IMG/VR virus record: IMGVR_UViG_3300030117_002737
Location: 1 to 38,045 of that record
Reading direction: 5' to 3' (one strand)
From: a virus
Length of the DNA: 38,045 bases
This document shows, piece after piece, positions 1 to 5,649 of the stretch. Numbering within the stretch: the stretch's first letter is position 1; each line of letters begins with the position of its first letter. Both the position numbers and the translations under genes were made by a program. The notes beneath the pieces are model-generated. The model searched no databases. It was given only the letters and a program-made list of their open reading frames with translations, and had not been told where the DNA came from.

Positions 1-74
1 TTGTTGCGATGCAATGATCGCATTGACAACGTTGTAGATTCCTTTGAGGTGAGGTTCGTCTGTCTCAAATGGTT
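1..74. repeat. Terminal overlap, left copy
   Basis: These bases recur at 37972-38045 with one difference (C at 64, T at 38035). The repeat lies inside a small minus-strand gene that is open across the join, and the mismatch is a synonymous GAG/GAA change in its codon 9. The simplest reading is a circular or circularly permuted molecule whose assembly overlaps itself. A true short direct terminal repeat is less likely but not excluded. Confidence 0.93.
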
Positions 75-90
75 TTATTTCATCTACCAT
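1..90 (-). CDS. Small acidic protein, 5' part of a gene split by the contig join
   Basis: Starts at ATG 90 and runs off the window at base 1; the remainder is at 37909-38045. Joined across the 74-base overlap it encodes 50 residues, beginning MVDEIKPFETDEPHLKG and ending in a run of four Asp then Gln-Thr. It is acidic, without membrane segments or recognised domain. The leader AAAGAAAGGAATGTT stands upstream, a variant of the purine-rich ribosome-binding site used throughout this gene block. The 3' end overlaps the start of the zinc-finger protein gene at 37925, so it couples the small-gene array to the recombination module. Function unknown. Confidence 0.7.
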   Translation of the reverse strand, partial: MVDEIKPFETDEPHLKGIYNVVNAIIASQQ

Positions 91-221
91 ATAACATTCC
101 TTTCTTTGTGTTTTTTATTTTGTGGCATTTGACTTGGCATACTTGTTTCAGTCTGCATTTAACTACCTCTTATCCCACGATCAACTTGGGCGAACTTATC
201 GCACAGTGGGTAGTACCACAT
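84..221 (-). other. Two possible micro-ORFs (20 and 24 codons) in a gap between small genes
   Basis: The stretch 91-262 has no ordinary gene. Two tiny minus-strand frames are visible: 221-159 (20 residues, starting MWYYPLCDKF, AGGAAAG upstream) and 158-84 (24 residues, starting MQTETSMPSQ, with GAGG six to seven bases upstream). The second starts directly after the first one's stop and covers the ribosome-binding site of the next gene. Spacing and Shine-Dalgarno sequences suit translation, but at this length neither can be separated from chance. Confidence 0.25.
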
Positions 222-262
222 CGTGCCAGCTTTCCTGTCAGGCTTTATACTGCTCAGTCGTG

Positions 263-445
263 TCACGATTCTAAATCTTCCAATGGGTTAGCGTCTATTG
301 CTTCCGCTAAACCTTCTCTGTGTTGTAACAAATAACCTTGTTCATCTATGTGCTGAATTAAACTACTGATCTCGTTGCCGAGTTGTTTATCATTGATAGA
401 ATCGCCGGTCATTATTATTTCTAGTACATTAACCTTCTTACTCAT
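263..445 (-). CDS. Small hypothetical protein (60 aa)
   Basis: Soluble, mildly acidic protein, beginning MSKKVNVLEIIMTG. Two adjacent ATGs are possible (448 and 445). GGAGG lies 3 bases before the first and 6 before the second, so the second is preferred. It overlaps the end of the 53-residue gene upstream by 8 bases, implying translational coupling. No recognisable domain; a predicted helix spans most of residues 15-50. Member of the leftward early block. Confidence 0.6.
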   Translation of the reverse strand: MSKKVNVLEIIMTGDSINDKQLGNEISSLIQHIDEQGYLLQHREGLAEAIDANPLEDLES

Positions 446-599
446 CATCTTCCTCCGGTTCTGTGAAGAACACTACATAGCTTTCTCTAATGTGGTCACG
501 GCTTTCCAACTCTTCCTTATCCACATTGTAAATCCAGCCCCAGTCTGTATGACCGTAAGTACATAGTGAATACTGATCTATTGCTTCTGTTACATCCAT
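438..599 (-). CDS. Small acidic hypothetical protein (53 aa)
   Basis: Begins MDVTEAIDQYSLCTYG and ends in a strongly acidic tail (EPEEDDE). It contains an aromatic-rich centre, WGWIYNV, and no cysteine pairs. Just upstream (627-601) a nine-codon frame starting MADEIKVFG resembles the first codons of the 50-residue gene at position 90 (MVDEIKPFE). This suggests a duplicated gene start that was later truncated. AAAGG upstream is the probable ribosome-binding site. Function unknown. Confidence 0.5.
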   Translation of the reverse strand: MDVTEAIDQYSLCTYGHTDWGWIYNVDKEELESRDHIRESYVVFFTEPEEDDE

Positions 600-629
600 T
601 AGCCGAACACCTTTATTTCATCTGCCATG

Positions 630-767
630 TTAGAGTTTTTCCGTTTCTATATCAACCAAGTCACCTAGCTCTACGGCTACGTTCTTTGCTGTTTCTTCAT
701 CGGGTGCGTCTACGGTAGTAATAACCGCACCGTGTTCGTATATGTGCATCACGTTGTATGCTGGCAT
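630..767 (-). CDS. Small hypothetical protein (45 aa)
   Basis: Begins MPAYNVMHIYEHGAVITTV, then a DAPDEETAKNVA segment. The pattern of a beta strand followed by D-x-D/E-E-x-A resembles small phage proteins that form a strand-helix unit. The 62-residue protein at 2528-2716 has a similar ADDETEAIELA segment. GGAAGGATTAGA precedes the ATG, and the start lies inside the 3' end of the preceding gene (19-base overlap). Function unknown. Confidence 0.55.
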   Translation of the reverse strand: MPAYNVMHIYEHGAVITTVDAPDEETAKNVAVELGDLVDIETEKL

Positions 768-892
768 TCTAATCCTTCCTTATAGTAAAGCTCTTCCTCA
801 CGTTGAGCGTGAAGAGCATCTGTTTCTCTTTGCAAAGCCTCATCAAAGGCTTCTTCTTGTTCGGGTGTAAACCCTAACAGTTTTATTTTCAT
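749..892 (-). CDS. Small charged helical protein (47 aa)
   Basis: Begins MKIKLLGFTPEQEEAFDEAL and is rich in Glu, Gln and Arg through residue 35, consistent with one long amphipathic helix. The start is fixed by the block's consensus leader AAAGAAAGGAAAGAT directly before ATG. No family recognised. Confidence 0.65.
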   Translation of the reverse strand: MKIKLLGFTPEQEEAFDEALQRETDALHAQREEELYYKEGLECQHTT

Positions 893-905
893 ATCTTTCC
901 TTTCT

Positions 906-1100
906 TTATTTGTGACCAGTTAGTGCACGACCCATTAAGAGTTGGTACACACGCTCAATTTGAGTAGTGTCCTGATCTTGTTCGTGTGCTTGCTCTGCAA
1001 ACATGCGTATTGCAGTACCAAGCGCACCGTATTCGTCTTCGGTGAGCTTTGCTTTTACAAGCACTTTTATTTTTTGTGGTTTGTATTTTTGTGTTGCCAC
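906..1100 (-). CDS. Small basic hypothetical protein (64 aa), GTG start
   Basis: Begins with GTG, read as Met, giving MATQKYKPQKIKVLVKAKL. The consensus leader AAAGAAAGGAAAGATT precedes the GTG, which supports this non-ATG start. A lysine-rich N-terminus is followed by a helical region (TEDEYGALGTAIRMFAEQAHEQ). It is the first gene after a strong sigma70-like promoter at 1128-1155 and so heads its own sub-operon. A nucleic-acid-binding or regulatory role is possible from charge alone, but unsupported by motif. Confidence 0.65.
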   Translation of the reverse strand: MATQKYKPQKIKVLVKAKLTEDEYGALGTAIRMFAEQAHEQDQDTTQIERVYQLLMGRALTGHK

Positions 1101-1127
1101 AATCTTTCCTTTCTTTTGTTATATTAA

Positions 1128-1155
1128 ATAGTACACGACCTGTAACAAATGTCAA
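1128..1155 (-). promoter_or_regulatory. Sigma70-like leftward promoter
   Basis: On the minus strand a perfect -35 box TTGACA (1155-1150) is followed after 16 bases by TACTAT (1133-1128), then an AT-rich stretch and the ribosome-binding leader of the gene starting at 1100. It is the best promoter match in the early block. It would boost the distal genes, which lie about 6 kb from the divergent control region, and the recombination module beyond the join. Confidence 0.75.
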
Positions 1156-1161
1156 ATCATG

Positions 1162-1329
1162 TTACACATCGTTTGACCAGTTCGCTCCATTACAGAACGG
1201 ACAGGTCGGATATCTGTCAGAGATTGCATCACCAATAAAAGCTCTGCAATCAAGACACTTCACGAAGAACTTGCTTAAGCCTTTAGACTTACGCTTCTTC
1301 GTTTTCTCTTGCGAGAAATCAAAGTCCAT
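1162..1329 (-). CDS. Small zinc-ribbon protein (55 aa)
   Basis: Residues 9-21 are very basic (KTKKRKSKGLSK). Then come C25-x2-C28 and C43-x2-C46, the spacing of a small zinc ribbon. GAAAGGAAGGAAT precedes the ATG. Such phage proteins typically bind nucleic acid or act as adaptors; the target cannot be told. It lies directly upstream of the 1128-1155 promoter and just downstream of the WhiB gene. One of several CxxC proteins in the block. Confidence 0.65.
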   Translation of the reverse strand: MDFDFSQEKTKKRKSKGLSKFFVKCLDCRAFIGDAISDRYPTCPFCNGANWSNDV

Positions 1330-1381
1330 ATTCCTTCCTTTCTTTGTTACCTTCTTGGTGTATAACCTTTATGACAGGGTA

Positions 1382-1630
1382 TCACACGCTGTCAAATCGG
1401 GACTTCATCATCCTCCACCTGTAACGCTCAGATGCAGTCATTCCATGTCTGAAACCCCAGAGTTGGAAAGGGTCTGGCTCATCGTCAGCAGACGTAGCAA
1501 TACACTGTTCAATAACAGGGCATCCATCACAAACAGACCGGCACTTACGATGCTGGTCCGAATAGAATATCGTAGTCATGCCACGACAGCCAGCTCTCTC
1601 TCTCCAGTCATCCATTCTTTTACTATACAC
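1382..1630 (-). CDS. whiB: WhiB-family transcription factor
   Basis: The 82-residue frame carries the WhiB signature: W9-x5-C15-R-G near the N-terminus, then C34-x2-C37-P-V-x3-C43. This is the C-x2-C-x5-C arrangement that holds the [4Fe-4S] cluster in WhiB proteins. The turn motif that normally reads G-V-W-G-G is LWGFRHG here, followed by the usual T-x2-E-R and a basic C-terminus. The family is restricted to Actinobacteria and actinophages and acts on the principal sigma factor region 4. It is the strongest host marker in the window. GTG at 1630 is preferred because a G-rich Shine-Dalgarno lies about nine bases before it; ATG 1615 is the alternative. The ribosome-binding site is inside a hairpin. 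Confidence 0.85.
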   Translation of the reverse strand: MYSKRMDDWRERAGCRGMTTIFYSDQHRKCRSVCDGCPVIEQCIATSADDEPDPFQLWGFRHGMTASERYRWRMMKSRFDSV

Positions 1631-1642
1631 TAAAGAACCCCC

Positions 1643-1679
1643 TGCGCAGGAAAAGAAGGAAGGAAACCCACGCAGGAGG
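1643..1679 (-). promoter_or_regulatory. Hairpin covering the whiB ribosome-binding site
   Basis: On the minus strand CCTCCTGCG pairs with CGCAGGGGG (one G-T pair) around a pyrimidine-rich loop. The 3' arm holds the G-run that would serve as Shine-Dalgarno for the GTG at 1630. No U-tract follows, so it is more likely a translational control element or a processing site than a terminator. Arm edges are accurate to a few bases. Confidence 0.5.
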
Positions 1680-1689
1680 TCTAATGATT

Positions 1690-2115
1690 CTAGTTGTAAA
1701 CTAGCTCACCAAACAACCCGTACTGAACAATAATGTCAGCCCACTCTGCGTCTTGTACATTCCTTACTGCTTCGTAGTTATTCGCTCGGTCAGCCTTATA
1801 CAATGCAAACCCTATTCGGTCTACATCCGATTGTAAAAACGGGTCAGAATAAGATTCTGGTTGGCTTGTTTTGAAGTGGTGAATCAGTCTATGGATTCCT
1901 GCCTCTATGGTCTGTTGATTCAACGTGTATATAGAAAAGCTGTTGTTCCCATCTTCATCATCAACTGTTAGTACAGCACTCCAACCGTGAAAGTCTACGT
2001 GCGGAGAGTCTTTGTGATAGTAATTACTTACGTCTGCCCAATAGTTGATACCGCCTTCGCAAGCAGTAACGAATACATCATGGGTAAACTCTTCGTATTC
2101 TTTTAGTTCTAACAT
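1690..2115 (-). CDS. Hypothetical protein (141 aa)
   Basis: The start is chosen at ATG 2115 because the consensus leader AAAGAAAGGAAAGAT sits directly before it; an open frame reaches further upstream but lacks such a site. The protein begins MLELKEYEEFTHDVF and is acidic and aromatic-rich, with alternating polar/hydrophobic segments suggesting an alpha/beta fold. No cysteine pairs, membrane segments or known motif. Last gene before whiB. Confidence 0.7.
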   Translation of the reverse strand: MLELKEYEEFTHDVFVTACEGGINYWADVSNYYHKDSPHVDFHGWSAVLTVDDEDGNNSFSIYTLNQQTIEAGIHRLIHHFKTSQPESYSDPFLQSDVDRIGFALYKADRANNYEAVRNVQDAEWADIIVQYGLFGELVYN

Positions 2116-2140
2116 ATCTTTCCTTTCTTTATTTATTATT

Positions 2141-2401
2141 TTAATACGATGATAACCGCTGGTTTGGGTCATCTTTGTAGGACTGAATAACAAGAGTGTC
2201 ATCGTCTACAATCGTAGTGCGCACCTTAAGGTTACGTTTGTTGCCTGCTTGAGAGGCTCCAGTACGCATGACTTTAGCTGAGCATTGGAAGTCATCGGGT
2301 CTTTTAAGTTCCCAGATGCGACCATCTAGCCACAAGTTCCAATTATATTTTCTCTTACGACCTACGTTTGAGAAAACAAATTTGTCTAATGTGTTTGCCA
2401 T
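2141..2401 (-). CDS. Small basic hypothetical protein (86 aa)
   Basis: Begins MANTLDKFVFSNVGRKRKYNWNLWLDG. The residue pattern (GRKRKYNWNLWLDGRIWEL, then SAKVMRT, KRNLKVRTTIVDDDTLVIQSY) resembles the compact beta-rich proteins common in actinophage early regions. The function of those is not established. AAAGGAAAGATAAATT precedes the ATG. A stable 11-bp hairpin lies upstream. Confidence 0.65.
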   Translation of the reverse strand: MANTLDKFVFSNVGRKRKYNWNLWLDGRIWELKRPDDFQCSAKVMRTGASQAGNKRNLKVRTTIVDDDTLVIQSYKDDPNQRLSSY

Positions 2402-2441
2402 AATTTATCTTTCCTTTCTGAAACATGTTGAGTGTTTCCCA

Positions 2442-2478
2442 CTGTCCACCACCTAAGGGAGGTAAGTGTGGTGAACAG
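2442..2478 (-). other. Intergenic 11-bp stem-loop
   Basis: CTGTTCACCAC pairs with GTGGTGGACAG on the minus strand (one G-T pair) around a 15-base loop, in the 125-base gap between the genes at 2528-2716 and 2141-2401. No U-tract follows in either direction. It is unrelated in sequence to the repeated tetraloop hairpins of the same operon; a role in mRNA processing or stability is inferred. Confidence 0.55.
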
Positions 2479-2527
2479 GGAGCTACACTCTTCAGCTCTG
2501 GGAGATTCCCTGAATCGTCAGAGGTTG

Positions 2528-2716
2528 CTAGTCCCACGGGGCGTAAACAGTAGACCAGTAATCAGTTTGAATATGATGTGCCGTTGAATGTGCTTCGGCA
2601 ACGTCTACAAACCCACCAGCAAGTTCAATAGCTTCGGTTTCGTCATCGGCTTGAACCTCTACTTCTACTTTAGATTCAAACGTGACAACGAAAGCAATCG
2701 TGTATGATTCTTTCAT
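2528..2716 (-). CDS. Small acidic protein (62 aa)
   Basis: Begins MKESYTIAFVVTFESKVEVEVQADDETEAIELA. Two beta strands followed by a D-x-E-x-A-x-E-x-A helix resemble the small strand-helix proteins seen in many phage early regions. The C-terminus is histidine- and tryptophan-containing (HSTAHHIQTDYWSTVYAPWD). The leader AAAGAAAGGAAAGATAT fixes the start. Compare the 45-residue protein at 630-767. Function unknown. Confidence 0.65.
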   Translation of the reverse strand: MKESYTIAFVVTFESKVEVEVQADDETEAIELAGGFVDVAEAHSTAHHIQTDYWSTVYAPWD

Positions 2717-2737
2717 ATATCTTTCCTTTCTTTTTAT

Positions 2738-2893
2738 TTATAATTTGTCACCACATCCGTTACCACGAACACTACCGCATCCGACAACGAAACCGTCAGT
2801 GACACCATCTAATGAATCAACCGGAAGATCACAGAAATCACAATAAATGTATTCGCCATCTTCATTAGGTTGAACATTGTACGGGTTAAGCAT
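2738..2893 (-). CDS. Small cysteine-rich zinc-ribbon-like protein (51 aa)
   Basis: The start at 2893 is set by AAAGAAAGGAAAGATT immediately upstream. Begins MLNPYNVQPNEDGEYIYCDFC. C18-x2-C21 is followed by two Cys-Gly pairs near residues 39 and 47 (GCGS, GCGDKL), a plausible four-cysteine metal site. Acidic overall. A tetraloop hairpin copy separates it from the gene upstream. No specific role can be assigned. Confidence 0.65.
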   Translation of the reverse strand: MLNPYNVQPNEDGEYIYCDFCDLPVDSLDGVTDGFVVGCGSVRGNGCGDKL

Positions 2894-2931
2894 AATCTTT
2901 CCTTTCTTTTTGATACCTAATTGATACCCTA

Positions 2932-2953
2932 GAGCACACCTCACGATGCGCTC
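2932..2953 (-). repeat. Intergenic tetraloop hairpin, copy A
   Basis: Stem GAGCGCATC / GGTGTGCTC (nine pairs including G-T) closes a GTGA loop, a GNRA tetraloop, when read in the direction of transcription. It differs from the other copies at paired positions without breaking the stem. Lies between the genes starting at 3500 and 2893. Confidence 0.7.
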
Positions 2954-2960
2954 CGAGTTA

Positions 2961-3500
2961 TTAACTAGCTAACTCTGCTCTTTTCTTTTCCATCAAAGCA
3001 TTAAACTCACGCTTATTATACGAGGTTGCATTAGTTGATAGACCAATACGGCGCTCCAAATCTTCACGGGTAACTTCCCGTTGAATTTGGTCCTCAAACT
3101 TGAGTTCATCCTCATTGAATTGCAAGTCATGGAACATAACATATCCGCCATACCCAGAATCTTTAAACATTTCAATTCTGCGCATCCATTCGTTAATGTT
3201 GCTCTCTTTAATAACGTTAAGCCCGACTGTCATCGTCATCCATACAATACTTTGAGTGACGTTGTGCGCTATCCACGTATTAATACGGGACAGGTACAGC
3301 CCTAACTCTTGCTCGTTGTCTTTGTCTGGAAGTGGACCCCATTGTGCATCACCTAGTGATGACAGTTGGACCTCTTCAATAACAAAGCCAGACGAATCTT
3401 TGACTTTGAATACCGGATATTCTGTGTTGCCTTTGTAAGCTGTTGCACAGGATATTTCCGAGTAGTCAGAGACATTTTCTACTGACCAATTAAATGGCAT
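2961..3500 (-). CDS. Hypothetical protein (179 aa)
   Basis: One of the largest proteins of the early block. Begins MPFNWSVENVSDYSEISCATAYKG. The N-terminal 75 residues look beta-rich and acidic; residues 85-110 (NTWIAHNVTQSIVWMTMTVGLNVI) are hydrophobic but interrupted and not a convincing membrane helix. The C-terminal third is charged and helical (FEDQIQREVTREDLERRIG, then NALMEKKRAELAS). The leader AAAGAAAGGAAAGATT precedes the ATG. No family recognised. Confidence 0.7.
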   Translation of the reverse strand: MPFNWSVENVSDYSEISCATAYKGNTEYPVFKVKDSSGFVIEEVQLSSLGDAQWGPLPDKDNEQELGLYLSRINTWIAHNVTQSIVWMTMTVGLNVIKESNINEWMRRIEMFKDSGYGGYVMFHDLQFNEDELKFEDQIQREVTREDLERRIGLSTNATSYNKREFNALMEKKRAELAS

Positions 3501-3540
3501 AATCTTTCCTTTCTTTTAATGATGTTTACTTAACACCCTA

Positions 3541-3562
3541 GAACACATCCGAAGATGTGCTC
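3541..3562 (-). repeat. Intergenic tetraloop hairpin, copy B
   Basis: Stem GAGCACATC / GATGTGTTC with a C(UUCG)G loop on the transcribed strand, the most stable common RNA tetraloop; on the opposite strand the loop would be CGAA. Flanked by the conserved CTCG before and TAGGGTG after the stem that mark the family. Confidence 0.75.
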
Positions 3563-3574
3563 CGAGCTGATAAG

Positions 3575-3862
3575 CTAGTCCCATAACGTTGCTCCGCACG
3601 CTTCGCATTTGTAGTCATCCCAATCGTATGGGGGATGGTCACAGTCCGTAGCATCATAGCATATATATTTGTTGTTATCTTTAGGGTTAGGATGCAACCA
3701 TCCGTTTCCGTTATTGTTAGTCAAATACCTTTCAACAGTTTTTATACTATGATTTCTACAGACATCAATAGTTTGTGATCCCACATGTGCGACTTCTTCA
3801 TCACAAGTCCATAGGGAACCCATCGTCGTCGTGTACGTTTCTATTCGTCTACCTTTAGGCAT
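3575..3862 (-). CDS. Cysteine-rich hypothetical protein (95 aa)
   Basis: Begins MPKGRRIETYTTTMGSLW. Cysteines occur in the middle and at the end, including a C-terminal C-x2-C (KCEACGATLWD) with an ICYDATDCDH segment before it, suggesting metal binding. The N-terminus is basic and the rest acidic. The consensus leader precedes the ATG. Its C-terminal CEACG resembles the end of the 111-residue protein at 4940-5275 (LCDVCRIVL), so the two may be distant relatives. Confidence 0.65.
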   Translation of the reverse strand: MPKGRRIETYTTTMGSLWTCDEEVAHVGSQTIDVCRNHSIKTVERYLTNNNGNGWLHPNPKDNNKYICYDATDCDHPPYDWDDYKCEACGATLWD

Positions 3863-3895
3863 TATCTTTCCTTTCTTTTAATGACTGCGTTTTAT

Positions 3896-3967
3896 TTAAT
3901 AGGTGGCATCAACAGCTTCTATAAGAGAAATTTTCTCTACTGTAATCTTTGGCAGTCCCCACCCCAT
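3896..3967 (-). CDS. Possible 23-codon micro-ORF
   Basis: In the 132-base gap 3863-3995 a frame starting MGWGLPKITVEKISLIEAV is open for 23 codons, but no ribosome-binding site precedes its ATG. The gap also holds a GGCTAGC/GCTAGCC stem-loop (about 3972-3990) and a 15-base palindrome, AGAGAAA-T-TTTCTCT, near 3922. These could be an operator or terminator remnant. The ORF may be a relic. Confidence 0.2.
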   Translation of the reverse strand: MGWGLPKITVEKISLIEAVDATY

Positions 3968-3995
3968 AAGGCTAGCAATTAGCTAGCCCCATAGG

Positions 3996-4289
3996 TTAGT
4001 TACTTTCAAACACTTTATATACAAAACTATATCCCGAATGACCAAAAGCCATCTCAAACATCCATCGCTCTACTACAGCAGACAAACTATCATCTACCGT
4101 CATACAAGCAAAGTCGTCACCGTTTAGACTTTTCTGTACGTCTTGGATTTCTTCAAGCATATACTTTAATACGACACCATACGGGTAGTCCTTGTCATTG
4201 TCTTCGCGAATAATAATATCTATATTTGCAGTTGTACAATCATAGGTTTCGCATATCTTTTTAATTGAACTATTCCGGTTCACTTTCAT
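3996..4289 (-). CDS. Hypothetical protein (97 aa)
   Basis: Begins MKVNRNSSIKKICETYDC. A basic N-terminal 15 residues are followed by an acidic alpha/beta body (IREDNDKDYPYGVVLKYML, then DDSLSAVVERWMFEM). AAAGAAAGGAAAGAT directly precedes the ATG. This is the most promoter-proximal gene using the AAAGGAAAG form of the leader; all genes nearer the control region use AAGAAGGAAG. No domain recognised. Confidence 0.68.
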   Translation of the reverse strand: MKVNRNSSIKKICETYDCTTANIDIIIREDNDKDYPYGVVLKYMLEEIQDVQKSLNGDDFACMTVDDSLSAVVERWMFEMAFGHSGYSFVYKVFESN

Positions 4290-4330
4290 ATCTTTCCTTT
4301 CTTTTAATGATGCTTATGCTTAGCACCCTA

Positions 4331-4354
4331 GAACACACCCTTACAGATGTGCTC
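4331..4354 (-). repeat. Intergenic tetraloop hairpin, copy C
   Basis: Stem GAGCACATCT / GGGTGTGTTC with a GTAA (GNRA) loop on the transcribed strand. The hairpin proper is identical to copy D. Lies between the genes starting at 4554 and 4289. Confidence 0.72.
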
Positions 4355-4376
4355 AGAGCTGATAAGCTAGCTAAAC

Positions 4377-4412
4377 TATCGTAGTCTCTTCTGTTGCCAC
4401 GGCTCTACGATA
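4377..4412 (-). other. Intergenic 8-bp stem-loop
   Basis: TATCGTAG and CTACGATA pair perfectly around a 20-base loop in the gap after the 39-residue gene, immediately upstream of hairpin copy C. Two stable stem-loops therefore follow each other in a 145-base untranslated stretch, more than a simple spacer needs. No U-tract is present. Confidence 0.5.
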
Positions 4413-4434
4413 CTGCACAACCGCCGACTCTTAG

Positions 4435-4554
4435 TCAAACCTTCAATTGAAATGGTATCTCTTCTGCGTCTTCATTGTAAATAAGCAGATTATCAGGGTC
4501 ATCTGGAAAGAACACAGCTTTGAGTCTTTCTATTGCCCAATCAATTTCTTCCAT
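4435..4554 (-). CDS. Small acidic protein (39 aa)
   Basis: Begins MEEIDWAIERLKAVFFPDDP and ends EDAEEIPFQLKV. The leader AGAAAGAAGGAACAT precedes the ATG exactly as in neighbouring genes, which is the main support for so short a frame. It is bracketed by hairpin copies D (upstream) and C (downstream), the typical cassette of this region. No known family. Confidence 0.65.
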   Translation of the reverse strand: MEEIDWAIERLKAVFFPDDPDNLLIYNEDAEEIPFQLKV

Positions 4555-4587
4555 ATGTTCCTTCTTTCTGATGCGCTTAGCACCCTA

Positions 4588-4611
4588 GAACACACCCTTA
4601 CAGATGTGCTC
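4588..4611 (-). repeat. Intergenic tetraloop hairpin, copy D
   Basis: Same stem and GTAA loop as copy C, 257 bp away. The flanks are also conserved (CAGCTCGGAGC before, TAGGGTGCTAAG after). It stands between the stop of the gene at 4624-4866 and the leader of the 39-residue gene. Confidence 0.72.
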
Positions 4612-4623
4612 CGAGCTGATAAG

Positions 4624-4866
4624 CTATGCCGAGAAACTTATATCAAAGTCCCAGCTACCATCACTAATGACAGATTGAATCCGCTCTTCTATTTCGGTAT
4701 CAACCCAGCCTTCTTGAAGGCAATCTTTTAGAGCTTGCTTAACTGTCTCATCATCTAGCTCTTGCATATCTTCACCCTTGAAGAAGTCTAACTCTTCTGG
4801 GAGATTCGCTATTACTAGAGGAACTAGCAGTTTTGCTAACTCATTTAGTAGTGGTTGCATTTCCAT
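4624..4866 (-). CDS. Small acidic helical protein (80 aa)
   Basis: ATG 4866 is chosen because AGAAAGAAGGAAGAT directly precedes it; the open frame extends further but through the hairpin region. Begins MEMQPLLNELAKLLVPLVIANL, a hydrophobic amphipathic helix. An acidic segment follows (EELDFFKGEDMQELDDETVKQ, then EEIQS-type charged residues) with an aromatic end. Possibly peripheral at a membrane or a protein-binding helix bundle; no motif recognised. Confidence 0.66.
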   Translation of the reverse strand: MEMQPLLNELAKLLVPLVIANLPEELDFFKGEDMQELDDETVKQALKDCLQEGWVDTEIEERIQSVISDGSWDFDISFSA

Positions 4867-4903
4867 ATCTTCCTTCTTTCTGATGTCATTACTTAACACC
4901 CTA

Positions 4904-4927
4904 GAACACATGCTTGCACATGTGCTC
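4904..4927 (-). repeat. Intergenic tetraloop hairpin, copy E
   Basis: Stem GAGCACATG / CATGTGTTC extended by a T-G pair, closing a GCAA (GNRA) loop. The inner base pair differs from copies B-D on both arms, a compensatory change. Confidence 0.75.
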
Positions 4928-4939
4928 CGAGTTGGTAAG

Positions 4940-5275
4940 CTAGTAGTTCAAGACGATCCTACACACGTCGCACAGATACTCTCCGCTTGGTTCAGCGTCA
5001 CCAGTGTAGCTATCATACTTCCAATAGTATTCCGGTCTATCACAGGGTCCATCAATATGGCTACCTTTAGTGTTCTTGTATTGTTCGTGATGCTCAAAGT
5101 CTAACCGATCATACAAGTCAGGAAGCTTAATGCACTTGCTACATAAGTCCCAGTGCATGTTCCCAAATTCTTCACAAGGGTCTTCGCTGTCATTGAATGC
5201 GTCACACCAGTGATAATACCGATCACCTCTACGCCAACGGTCAAGGTCTACTTCTTTGTTATACCAATTAATCAT
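4940..5275 (-). CDS. Cysteine- and tryptophan-rich protein (111 aa)
   Basis: Begins MINWYNKEVDLDRWRRGDRYYHW. Cysteines cluster as WDLCSKC in the middle and LCDVC at the C-terminus, an arrangement that could hold one structural zinc. Several Asp/Glu and His residues lie between (EHHEQY). AAGAAGGAAGAC precedes the ATG. Soluble; no recognised enzyme motif. Compare the 95-residue protein at 3575-3862. Confidence 0.68.
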   Translation of the reverse strand: MINWYNKEVDLDRWRRGDRYYHWCDAFNDSEDPCEEFGNMHWDLCSKCIKLPDLYDRLDFEHHEQYKNTKGSHIDGPCDRPEYYWKYDSYTGDAEPSGEYLCDVCRIVLNY

Positions 5276-5303
5276 GTCTTCCTTCTTTCTTTTTTGTTTT
5301 TCT

Positions 5304-5585
5304 CTAATTGAGATCAGTTAATTTGTAAACACGTTCTTTTATTAATTGCTTACAAATCTTAGTGTCTACATATCGCCCATCTACATTACCTAAGAACATA
5401 TTGCGATACTTACTCGTAGTAGGTGAGTAATCCCAGTATTGCTTATCTAACCATACTTGCCCATCATTATCTACTAAGACAATGTTAGATTCGTATGAAC
5501 GGTACCATTTACCACGTTCAGTTGTTACTTCAAACTGATTAGGTACGTTCTTCCCGTTAGGGCTTTTCATGTTTTCTAATTCCAT
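5304..5585 (-). CDS. Hypothetical protein (93 aa)
   Basis: Begins MELENMKSPNGKNVPNQFEV; the leader GGAAGAT lies directly before the ATG. The centre is rich in Trp and Tyr (GKWYRSYESNIVLVDNDGQVWLDKQYWDY), suggesting a beta-sheet core with bound loops, and the C-terminus is basic (KICKQLIKERVYKLTDLN). The preceding gene follows without a tetraloop hairpin, one of few such gaps. Function unknown. Confidence 0.65.
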   Translation of the reverse strand: MELENMKSPNGKNVPNQFEVTTERGKWYRSYESNIVLVDNDGQVWLDKQYWDYSPTTSKYRNMFLGNVDGRYVDTKICKQLIKERVYKLTDLN

Positions 5586-5618
5586 ATCTTCCTTCTTTCT
5601 GATGCGCTTAGCATCCTA

Positions 5619-5642
5619 GAACACACACTGTCGCATGTGCTC
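5619..5642 (-). repeat. Intergenic tetraloop hairpin, copy F
   Basis: Stem GAGCACATGC / GTGTGTGTTC (three G-T pairs) with a GACA loop. It keeps the family's flanking TCTCG before and TAGGATG after. The loop departs from strict GNRA at its third base. Confidence 0.65.
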
Positions 5643-5649
5643 CGAGATA

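Noticed and set aside
1049-1633. 194-codon plus-strand frame
   Set aside because: Antisense to three genes with good leaders (GTG 1100, the zinc ribbon and whiB); no ribosome-binding site.
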